Positions 6,435-11,699 of a stretch of DNA of 11,699 nt are shown piece after piece. Positions within the stretch are counted from its first letter, which is position 1; each line of letters opens with the position of its first letter. Both the position numbers and the translations under genes were made by a program. The notes under the pieces are model-generated. The model searched no databases and had not been told where the DNA came from. It was given only the letters and a program-made list of their open reading frames with translations. Source of the stretch: DATKZH01 sp035528065 (GTDB lineage: Bacteria > Planctomycetota > Planctomycetia > Pirellulales > Thermoguttaceae); contig DATKZH010000051.1 of NCBI GenBank assembly GCA_035528065.1, positions 1-11,699 on the forward strand, given 5' to 3'.

Positions 6435-7217
6435 TCAGAACAACCCGACCAGGATGTCGTACCCGGCGTGCGTACCGGCAGCGATGCCGAAGCCTCGGTA
6501 GACAAACAGCAGGCTGAAGAAGACCCCGGCCAAGAAACGGAACGTCAAGCTAAACCAGAAGCCGGCGTCCGTCAAGCGGAGTGCCTCGCCTGCATCGCCC
6601 ACGTAGTGGGCCGCCGCGAAGACCAGACTGGTCGAGAGGACGGCGAAGAAGACGCTCGGGCGGCGGCTTGTGCCCAAACGTTGGAGTGTCCACGCCACCG
6701 CGGGTAGCAGCATCAGCCGGAACAGCAGCTCTTCGTAGACTCCCGCCCCGAGGAACCCGACCGTGTCCCGAACCGTGCCGGAGACGTCGATGGCCGCCAC
6801 CGGTGGCCCGACCGGGGAGGCAAGCGGCCCCACGGCAGCCTGAAACACGGCCCCCTGCAATTGCAGGATCAGACACAGACCGAGTGCCAACAGAGTGCAC
6901 TCCACCAGCATCCCCGAAAGGACCCCGTTGGAGAGGCGCCACGGTTTGCCCGTCGTATGGTGCCAGCTCAACAGGATAACGACCGTAAGTACCGGCAGCA
7001 GAACGTATTGGCCGAACCCCGCGCATTTCAACAGCTCGCGGAGCCACAGATCGGCGCCGTTGCGGACCGACTCGGGCCCCAGCACCACCACGCCCAGTTC
7101 GTAGATGACCAGAAGTGGTGCGATGAATGCCAAGCTGGTCATCGGCCTGACCGACTCGGCCCAATAGCCGGCGGCCAACCCCGCGCTCGGACGGAGGTGG
7201 TGAGGTACGGAATCCAT
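6435..7217 (-). CDS. CPBP-family intramembrane metalloprotease (CAAX/Abi type)
   Basis: This 260-residue polytopic membrane protein has the CPBP (Abi, Rce1-like) signature and is likely an intramembrane glutamate/metal protease. Motif 1 is G159-V-Y-E162-E163-L-L-F-R167; motif 2 is F200-A-A-A-H204; motif 3 is H250-A-G-Y-D254. All catalytic positions of the family are present. Hydrophobic helices lie near 29-48, 72-87, 99-120, 150-175, 188-203 and 222-242. In this family, members may process prenylated proteins, mature bacteriocins or confer immunity to them; no peptide gene is adjacent, so the substrate is unknown. The ATG at 7217 is the first start that keeps the N-terminal leader; a Met at residue 26, just before helix one, is the alternative. 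No good Shine-Dalgarno is visible for either. The downstream gap to DUF2617 is nearly 300 bases, so the two are probably separate units. Confidence 0.85.
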   Translation of the reverse strand: MDSVPHHLRPSAGLAAGYWAESVRPMTSLAFIAPLLVIYELGVVVLGPESVRNGADLWLRELLKCAGFGQYVLLPVLTVVILLSWHHTTGKPWRLSNGVLSGMLVECTLLALGLCLILQLQGAVFQAAVGPLASPVGPPVAAIDVSGTVRDTVGFLGAGVYEELLFRLMLLPAVAWTLQRLGTSRRPSVFFAVLSTSLVFAAAHYVGDAGEALRLTDAGFWFSLTFRFLAGVFFSLLFVYRGFGIAAGTHAGYDILVGLF

Positions 7218-7574
7218 GAAAGATAGCCCGTATGCGGCAAATGGCGCAATCTACGCAGAGCGAGCCTTTGCTCATTTTCGACTGACGCCCAACGGTCGCT
7301 TGAGCCGCGACCGATGCGAATCGGCCGAGTCTAGGTTCTTTGGTGCCCTGGAACACGTACAGGTGAGTCAAGTTTCCGAAAGACCGCTCGTTGGTCTGAG
7401 GTGCTGCCTCGCTAAGAACTTCAGAAAAAACCGCTATAAGAGTGGCTTTTGGCAATCACGGCAAATCGGCTAGGATATGCATTTTGAGCATCTTTGGCAC
7501 TCGACCGTCCCCGGCGCTGGAGATCCTCTCGCATTGCCACGCATTCCCCAGGGAACCGTCCCCCACGAAGATCC
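7218..7574. other. Divergent intergenic region of 357 bases
   Basis: This gap separates the CPBP gene (leftward) and the glycosylase gene (rightward). It is less GC-rich than the genes, especially 7420-7500. I see one plausible rightward promoter (7449-7476), a weak AGACC/GGTCT hairpin (7381-7397), and no clear leftward promoter although a minus-strand TTGACT occurs at 7364-7369. Open frames here are shadows without ribosome-binding sites. Confidence 0.5.
7449..7476 (+). promoter_or_regulatory. Candidate promoter for the glycosylase gene
   Basis: TTGGCA (7449-7454, five of six), a 16-base spacer and TAGGAT (7471-7476, four of six) form a plausible sigma-70 promoter. It would give a leader of about 90 bases before the ATG at 7575, long enough to hold some control, though I see no stable structure in it. 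It could drive both the glycosylase and rarA. Confidence 0.45.
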
Positions 7575-8243
7575 ATGACTGCCACACTCGAGGAAGTCTA
7601 CCAGCGGCTCTTGGCGGCCTTCGGTCCGCAGCATTGGTGGCCGGGTGAGTCGCCCTTCGAGGTGCTCGTCGGGGCCGTGCTCGTCCAGAACACGGCCTGG
7701 CAGAACGTGGCCAAGGCGATCGACCGCCTCAAGGCCGCGGATCTGCTCGATCCGCACGCGCTTTTCGCCGTGCCCGCTGAAGAGCTCGAGGAGCTGATTC
7801 GGCCGGCCGGATACTTTCGGGTCAAGACGGGCAGGCTCCGCAACCTTTTGGAGCTGCTGGTGGAGCGCTACGACGGCTCGCTCGACGCGATGTTCGCCAC
7901 CGATCTGGAGACGCTGCGCGCGGAACTGTTGGGCATCCGCGGCGTCGGTCCGGAGACGGCCGATTCGATACTCTTATACGCGGGCGGGTTTGCCACGTTC
8001 GTGGTCGACGCCTACACCCACCGCGTGCTGGCCCGGCACGGCTGGATCGACTTCGACGCCGACTATTACGCGATCAAAGACCATTTTGAAAGCGGGCTGG
8101 AGCGTGACGCGGCGTTGTACAACGAGTACCATGCGCTCCTGGTGAGTGTGGGCAAGCTGCACTGTCGCAAGACGCCCAAGTGCCACGGCTGCCCGCTGGC
8201 CGACCTGCTGCCCGACGGAGAGCCGCTGGAGCCGGAAGGCTGA
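7575..8243 (+). CDS. HhH-GPD DNA glycosylase, endonuclease III superfamily (MagIII-like)
   Basis: This 222-residue base-excision-repair glycosylase should remove damaged, probably alkylated, bases from DNA. The helix-hairpin-helix is L119-G-I-R-G-V-G-P-E-T-A-D130, and the catalytic aspartate of the GPD loop is D145 in VVDAYTHRVL. At the position where endonuclease III has its Schiff-base lysine (GVGRKTA) this protein has E127 (GVGPETA), so a lyase step is not expected. That pattern resembles the 3-methyladenine glycosylase MagIII branch, but I have not aligned it. Near the C-terminus, C197, C203 and C206 (LHCRKTPKCHGCPL) recall the iron-sulfur loop, but the fourth cysteine of endonuclease III is absent. 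The ATG at 7575 starts the usual first helix; the open frame to 7494 adds an Arg-rich leader. Only a weak Shine-Dalgarno is present. rarA follows after 62 bases in the same direction. Confidence 0.85.
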   Translation: MTATLEEVYQRLLAAFGPQHWWPGESPFEVLVGAVLVQNTAWQNVAKAIDRLKAADLLDPHALFAVPAEELEELIRPAGYFRVKTGRLRNLLELLVERYDGSLDAMFATDLETLRAELLGIRGVGPETADSILLYAGGFATFVVDAYTHRVLARHGWIDFDADYYAIKDHFESGLERDAALYNEYHALLVSVGKLHCRKTPKCHGCPLADLLPDGEPLEPEG

Positions 8244-8305
8244 GGCGCGGAAACGGAATCGATCACCAAGCAATAGTCCGCCCGACGGACGACCCGTGTG
8301 AAAAC

Positions 8306-9640
8306 ATGATGTCGCTATTCGAAGCCAGCGAGGAGGCGAATCGGCGCGGCGCGCAACCGCTTTCGGCGCGGATGCGGCCGGCGTCGCTGGAGGAGTTCGT
8401 CGGTCAGGAGCACTTCCTCGGCGAAGGGAAGCTGCTCCGGCGACTGCTCCGGGCCGATCGTCTGGGCTCGGTGATCTTCTACGGTCCGCCGGGCAGCGGA
8501 AAGACGACGCTCGCCCGGCTTCTGGCCGGCGAGAGCAAGAGCGTGTTCCGGCAGCTCAGCGCGGTCACCAGCGGGGTGAAGGATTTGCGGGAGATCCTCA
8601 CCGAAGCCCGCGACCGGCTCTCGGCCGCCGCCCGGAAGACGCTGTTGTTCATCGACGAGATCCATCGCTTCAACAAGGCCCAGCAGGACGTCCTTCTGCC
8701 CGACGTCGAGGAGGGCGTGGTGATCCTCGTCGGGGCGACCACCGAGAACCCGTTCTTCACGATCAACAGTCCGCTGGTGAGCCGCAGCCGGGTGTTTCAG
8801 TTCGAGCCCCTTTCCGCGGATGAGATCAAGACGCTCATCCGGCGCGCCCTGGCCGACAAGGAGCGGGGCCTGGGCGGCTACGACGTCCGGATGCGCGACG
8901 ACGCCCTCGACTTCCTCGCCGAAGTGAGCGACGGCGACGCCCGACGCGCGCTCTCGGCGCTGGAGATCGGCGTGCTTTCCTGCGACGCGTCCCCCATCGA
9001 GTTCACGCGGCAGTTGGCCGAGGAGTCGGTCCAGCGCAAGGCCGTCCAGTACGATCGCGACGGCGACATCCACTACGACGCGATCAGCGCGATGATCAAG
9101 AGCATCCGGGGCAGCGACCCGGACGCCGCCCTCTACTGGCTCGCCCGAATGCTCGAAGGCGGCGAAGACGTGCGCTTCCTGGCCCGGCGCCTGGTGATCC
9201 TGGCCAGCGAGGACGTGGGCAATGCCGATCCGGCCGCGCTCGGCCTGGCCGTGGCCGCCGCCCAGGCCTGCGAGCTGGTCGGGCTGCCCGAGTGCCAGAT
9301 TCCGCTGGCCCAGGCGGTGACCTACCTGGCCTGCGCGCCCAAGTCGAACGCGGCCTACGTGGGCATCACGGAAGCCCGGCGCGACGTGCGCGAAGGCCGC
9401 GTGTTGCCCGTCCCCGTCCACCTCCGCGACGCCCACTACCCGGGCGCCAAACGCTTGGGGCACGGCGCGGATTACGATTATCCCCACGACCACCCGGACG
9501 CGATCACCGCCCAGGACTACCTGGGGGTCGAGCGGGAGTACTACCGGCCGACGGATCGCGGTTTCGAGCGCGAGCTGGCCGAGCGGCTCGCCGCGATCCG
9601 TGCCCGGCTGCGGCGCCGGGGCGACGCGGAGTCTCCCTGA
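8306..9640 (+). CDS. rarA: Replication-associated recombination protein A (RarA/MgsA), AAA+ ATPase
   Basis: This 444-residue protein is the bacterial homologue of yeast Mgs1 and human WRNIP1, an AAA+ ATPase that acts at stalled replication forks. Visible features: the N-terminal LSARMRPASLEEFVGQEHFLG (19-39); Walker A G60-P-P-G-S-G-K-T; Walker B LLFIDEIHRFNKAQQD (113-128); sensor 1 GATTEN (143-148); and an arginine-finger segment SRSRVF (159-164). The C-terminal MgsA tetramerisation part has SIRGSDPDAALYWLARML and SEDVGNADP. The length is normal for the family. The start is ATG 8306 or ATG 8309, adjacent codons; the open frame back to 8180 overlaps the glycosylase gene and is not similar to RarA. 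The Shine-Dalgarno is weak, so translation may follow from the upstream gene. Pairing with a repair glycosylase fits a role in tolerating DNA damage. Confidence 0.97.
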   Translation: MMSLFEASEEANRRGAQPLSARMRPASLEEFVGQEHFLGEGKLLRRLLRADRLGSVIFYGPPGSGKTTLARLLAGESKSVFRQLSAVTSGVKDLREILTEARDRLSAAARKTLLFIDEIHRFNKAQQDVLLPDVEEGVVILVGATTENPFFTINSPLVSRSRVFQFEPLSADEIKTLIRRALADKERGLGGYDVRMRDDALDFLAEVSDGDARRALSALEIGVLSCDASPIEFTRQLAEESVQRKAVQYDRDGDIHYDAISAMIKSIRGSDPDAALYWLARMLEGGEDVRFLARRLVILASEDVGNADPAALGLAVAAAQACELVGLPECQIPLAQAVTYLACAPKSNAAYVGITEARRDVREGRVLPVPVHLRDAHYPGAKRLGHGADYDYPHDHPDAITAQDYLGVEREYYRPTDRGFERELAERLAAIRARLRRRGDAESP

Positions 9641-9660
9641 AGCGATTTTGCGACGGACTC

Positions 9661-9684
9661 GTTACGACGCAGAAGCGTCGCAAC
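9661..9684. terminator. Hairpin after rarA
   Basis: GTTACGACGC, loop AGAA, GCGTCGCAAC form a nine-pair stem with one A/C mismatch, 20 bases after the rarA stop. No T-run follows, so it may end the transcript by pausing rather than as a classical intrinsic terminator. The remainder of 9641-9863 contains a run of seven G (about 9760-9766) next to a T-rich patch, and no gene. Confidence 0.4.
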
Positions 9685-9863
9685 GATCTGTGCGAAAAGA
9701 AGTTACGGCGGCGACCTGGGGAATCCTCCCGCCCGGCGATCGACGCAACTACCCATCTCGGGGGGGTTCTTTTTATTGGTGTAGCGTCGTTCGGCCACTT
9801 TGCTTATGATTCCCCGCCCTGAAGGCCCGGGAGACGGCGGATGTGCGCAGGCAGGCGCTCGGC

Positions 9864-10130
9864 TCACCACAGGTAGGCGAGGCCGGTCAACATCAGGATG
9901 AGGGCCACCACGCCCAACAGCCCGAGCAGGATCCACCAGCCGGGCCGCCCGTGCCAGACGCTTGTCGAGTGCGTGATGTAGTTGCCGCAGACGGGACATC
10001 GGACGGCATCTTCGTAGACGTCGGCACCACATTCCGGGCAGGGCAGCGTGGAAGTCTCGTCGTCTTCGTCCAGGTACCCACTTTCCTCGAACGCATCGCC
10101 CGGTTCTTCAAACCACTCATCTCCGCCCAT
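9864..10130 (-). CDS. Small zinc-ribbon protein with one C-terminal membrane helix
   Basis: This 88-residue tail-anchored protein has no known function. Residues 1-28 are strongly acidic (GGDEWFEEP, EESGYLDEDDE). A zinc ribbon follows: C31-P-E-C34 and C45-P-V-C48, ten residues apart, with the typical CPxCG turns. A single membrane helix spans about 65-86 (WWILLGLLGVVALILMLTGL), preceded by HGRPG, so the ribbon should face the cytoplasm. I chose ATG 10130 because GGGGAAAAG lies just upstream and the protein then starts with the acidic part; the frame back to 10226 would add 32 basic residues running into the neighbour's leader. It diverges from the LysM/YkuD gene across 107 bases. Similar short zinc-ribbon membrane proteins occur in planctomycetes (recollection). 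Zinc binding is likely; partners are unknown. Confidence 0.75.
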   Translation of the reverse strand: MGGDEWFEEPGDAFEESGYLDEDDETSTLPCPECGADVYEDAVRCPVCGNYITHSTSVWHGRPGWWILLGLLGVVALILMLTGLAYLW

Positions 10131-10237
10131 CGCTTTTCCCCGGCTGCTTGCGGCCGACGGTCGAACGCCGTTGAGCCTACCAGAAGTCAAACGCTCCAGA
10201 AAACCCCTTCCCCACCGATTCGTCACGGAGGACGGCC
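10131..10237. other. Divergent gap between the zinc-ribbon and LysM/YkuD genes
   Basis: These 107 bases must contain promoters for both directions, or the genes are read from further away. I see the GGAGGA ribosome-binding site of the rightward gene (10227-10232) and a minus-strand TTGACT (complement of 10185-10190), but no convincing -10 on either strand. Confidence 0.3.
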
Positions 10238-11278
10238 ATGAACTCGATCAAAACCGTGCTCGTCGTCGTCGTGCTGGCCGTGGTTGCCGGCGCGGTCTAC
10301 GTGCTGATCAACAACAACTCGGCGACGACCACGCCGCCTTCGGAGCTGGCCGACGGGTGGTCGGACTCGCCGAGCGTCGAGATGCCGGACCTTGAGGTCT
10401 CCGGGCCCCCGTTCGGGGCGAGCGCAGGGGCGTCGCCCGACGTCTCGACGGCGGCGGAGCAGGCACTCGGAGGCGGGATGGCGCCTCCGTTCTCGCCGAC
10501 CGATAGCCCCGACGGCCTCACCGGCCGGCCGCCCTTGCCCGGCTCCGCCCCCGACGCCTCGCTGCCGTCCGACGTGGCGTCTGCCGGCGCGGGCTCCGGC
10601 GAGGTCCGTGAGGCGTTTGCCCGCTTCATGGAGGCCGCTCGCAAGGACCTCGAACAGGACCGACTGGCCGAGGTGCACCAAACGCTCAGTCTGTGGTACG
10701 ACAACCCGCAGTTGACCCCCGAAGAAAACCGCCAGCTCACGGAGCTGCTCGACCAGGTCGCCGGCGCGGTCGTCTATTCCCGCCAGCACCTGCTGGAACG
10801 ACCCTACACGGTGCAAGCCGGCGACAACCTCCAGCGTATCGGCCGGGCATACGGCGTGCCCTGGCAACTGCTGGCCAAGATCAACGGGATCAGCGACCCG
10901 GAAAACCTCGAGCCGGGCCGGGAGCTGAAGGTCATTCGCGGGCCGTTTGACGCGGTCGTCGACCTGGAGAAGCACGAAATGACCCTCAAGCTCCGCGGCC
11001 TCTACGCCGGACGCTTCCAGATCGGGGTCGGCCGCAGCCAGGAAGAGCTGGAGGGCACGTACTTCGTCGAGGACAAGATCGTTCAGTCCGACGACTCCAA
11101 CAGCCCCCTGGGACGATACTGGATCAAGCTCAACGACCGGATCGGAATCCACGGGACCAACGATCCCCGCAACATCGGCGCCGATGACGGGCCGGGGGCG
11201 ATCAGCCTCGACGACCGGGACATCGAAGACGTCCACGACATCCTCTCGATCGGCTCCCGCGTGCAGATCTTGCGGTAA
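10238..11278 (+). CDS. Membrane-anchored LysM protein with a degenerate YkuD (L,D-transpeptidase) domain
   Basis: This 346-residue envelope protein has an N-terminal membrane anchor or uncleaved signal (5-24, VVVVVLAVVAGAVYVL). A Pro/Gly/Ser/Ala-rich linker (28-120) and a helical segment (122-185) follow. Next come a LysM peptidoglycan-binding domain (189-233, YTVQAGDNLQRIGRAYGVP) and a YkuD-fold domain (about 236-346). Active YkuD enzymes cross-link peptidoglycan using a cysteine in a (S/H)GC(I/V)R-type motif. Here I304-H305-G306-T307 is kept, but the motif reads D-G-P319-G320-A321-I-S-L, so the cysteine and the preceding histidine are lost. The flanking SLDDRDIEDVHDIL and SIGSRVQIL remain normal, so the fold is probably intact but inactive. 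GGAGGA (10227-10232) five bases before ATG 10238 fixes the start. Likely roles are binding or organising the wall, or regulating active transpeptidases (inference). Confidence 0.85.
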   Translation: MNSIKTVLVVVVLAVVAGAVYVLINNNSATTTPPSELADGWSDSPSVEMPDLEVSGPPFGASAGASPDVSTAAEQALGGGMAPPFSPTDSPDGLTGRPPLPGSAPDASLPSDVASAGAGSGEVREAFARFMEAARKDLEQDRLAEVHQTLSLWYDNPQLTPEENRQLTELLDQVAGAVVYSRQHLLERPYTVQAGDNLQRIGRAYGVPWQLLAKINGISDPENLEPGRELKVIRGPFDAVVDLEKHEMTLKLRGLYAGRFQIGVGRSQEELEGTYFVEDKIVQSDDSNSPLGRYWIKLNDRIGIHGTNDPRNIGADDGPGAISLDDRDIEDVHDILSIGSRVQILR

Positions 11279-11458
11279 CGCCGTCGCCCGATCGGGACCC
11301 CCGAAAGCCGCGTGCGGCCTCGCCCTTCGACAGTTCGCCACTGCTCACTGCTCACGGCTCCCAGCGCCCACCCCTTCCCTCCCGGGTCGCTCCGTGATAT
11401 AGAAGGGGACAGTTTCGTCGGCCGCAGGGGTCGTCGTTCTCTGCTTCCCGGCTTCCGT
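11279..11458. other. Start of a 421-base gene-free region
   Basis: No gene is supported from 11279 to the window end. This first part has GCCGC/GCGGC (11307-11318) and the palindrome CCCGATCGGG (11287-11296) just after the LysM/YkuD stop, either of which could help end transcription, though neither has a T-run. It also has two tandem copies of ACTGCTC (about 11340-11353). The rest of the region is palindromic repeat, listed separately. Confidence 0.45.
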
Positions 11459-11514
11459 AGCAGGCACACGCCGTGTGCCGTCCGCCGGTTACGGCACACG
11501 GCGTGTGGGCTGCT
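11459..11514. repeat. Long nested palindrome (REP/MITE-like)
   Basis: The right arm ACGGCACACGGCGTGTG (11491-11507) is an exact 17-base reverse complement of 11465-11481, across a nine-base loop. Outside a small GG/GGC internal loop, AGCA (11459-11462) pairs with TGCT (11511-11514). Each arm is itself nearly palindromic (GGCACAC-GCC-GTGTGCC), so the element can fold as one long hairpin or as two short ones. It lies in DNA with no gene and resembles a dispersed repeat; I recall similar sequences in planctomycete genomes but cannot verify it. Confidence 0.7.
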
Positions 11515-11575
11515 AAGAACGTACGGAAAGCACGGCCATGACTCCGCGGGAAGCGTGGGCCATTTCTGTTCCCCT

Positions 11576-11680
11576 AACCGCGAAGCGGTTTCACAACACA
11601 GCCCAGGGTTGCGAAGCTACCCTGGGTTGGCGGGCACCGAGTGCCCCCCAACCCCAACGGGGTTGCACCCCGCGCAACCC
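11576..11680. repeat. Cluster of four to five tandem small hairpins
   Basis: Consecutive perfect inverted repeats occur with short loops: AACCGC-GAA-GCGGTT (11576-11590); CCCAGGGT...ACCCTGGG (11602-11626), which has an inner GC-GAA-GC; GGGCAC-CGA-GTGCCC (11632-11646); and CAACCCC-AAC-GGGGTTG (11649-11665). GGGTTGC/GCAACCC (11660-11680) is an alternative pairing with the last arm. Such regular spacing is not expected by chance. The block may continue past the window edge. It looks like one composite structured repeat or the DNA of a structured RNA. Confidence 0.65.
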
Positions 11681-11699
11681 TCGAGCGGGCGCTGTGCAA

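Noticed and set aside
6117..6707. Plus-strand open frame through the DUF2617 promoter into the CPBP gene
   Set aside because: Its second half is antisense to the CPBP protease and its first half covers the DUF2617 leader and promoter; no domain or ribosome-binding site was seen.
8315..9493. Minus-strand open frame of 392 codons opposite rarA
   Set aside because: Its composition mirrors the codons of rarA, which is unambiguous; no motif was seen in the antisense product.
10223..11341. Minus-strand open frame of 372 codons opposite the LysM/YkuD gene
   Set aside because: It is antisense to a gene with recognisable LysM and YkuD domains and a good ribosome-binding site, and its product is Arg/Val/Asp-rich without domains.
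11396..11415. GAAGGGGACAGTTTCG as a remnant of a Y1-transposase-linked REP
   Set aside because: It resembles motifs I recall near such transposases, but there is no paired arm or transposase fragment here, so it cannot be supported.
11459..11680. CRISPR array
   Set aside because: The repeats are inverted and each hairpin differs in sequence; there are no regularly spaced identical direct repeats.

Overview
The window reads as ordinary chromosome of a high-GC planctomycete, probably from the Pirellulales side of the phylum. No rRNA or conserved marker stretch is present, so this is inference. It rests on a DUF2617 protein, a secreted HEAT/TPR protein of a style common in that group, lipid-anchored thioredoxins, an acidic zinc-ribbon membrane protein, and GC-rich palindromic repeats between genes. 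Twelve protein genes are supported. There is no tRNA, rRNA, CRISPR array, phage module or intact transposon.

Layout. 231-1491 (+): two nearly touching genes for lipoproteins with a thioredoxin fold (a PRX_like1-type redoxin and a TlpA-like protein). 1643-2711 (+): a promoter and two overlapping genes for small membrane proteins of unknown function; the DNA is clearly less GC-rich than its neighbours and may have been acquired. 2931-5506 (+): a large exported HEAT/TPR protein followed by an alpha/beta hydrolase. 5510-5569: a palindromic repeat between convergent genes. 5585-7217 (-): a DUF2617 gene with a good promoter and ribosome-binding site, and a CPBP-family membrane protease. 7575-9640 (+): a helix-hairpin-helix DNA glycosylase of the endonuclease III superfamily, then the replication-fork AAA+ ATPase RarA. 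9864-10130 (-) and 10238-11278 (+): a divergent pair, a small zinc-ribbon membrane protein and a membrane-anchored LysM plus YkuD-fold protein. 11279-11699: no gene, but a dense cluster of hairpin repeats that runs off the window.

How the genes fit together. Three themes can be seen: redox proteins anchored in the envelope (231-1491), genome maintenance (7575-9640), and cell-envelope or peptidoglycan functions (10238-11278, perhaps also the CPBP protease). The rest is loosely grouped housekeeping or unknown.

The most notable points are these. The YkuD domain at 10238-11278 has lost its catalytic cysteine and looks like a pseudo-L,D-transpeptidase. The two-gene membrane cassette at 1714-2711 stands apart in base composition. 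The glycosylase lacks the catalytic lysine and one iron-sulfur cysteine of classical endonuclease III. The structured repeats at 5510-5569, 11459-11514 and 11576-11680 look like dispersed elements. I did not find a convincing complete new defence or mobile system; the two-gene cassette is the best candidate for something undescribed.
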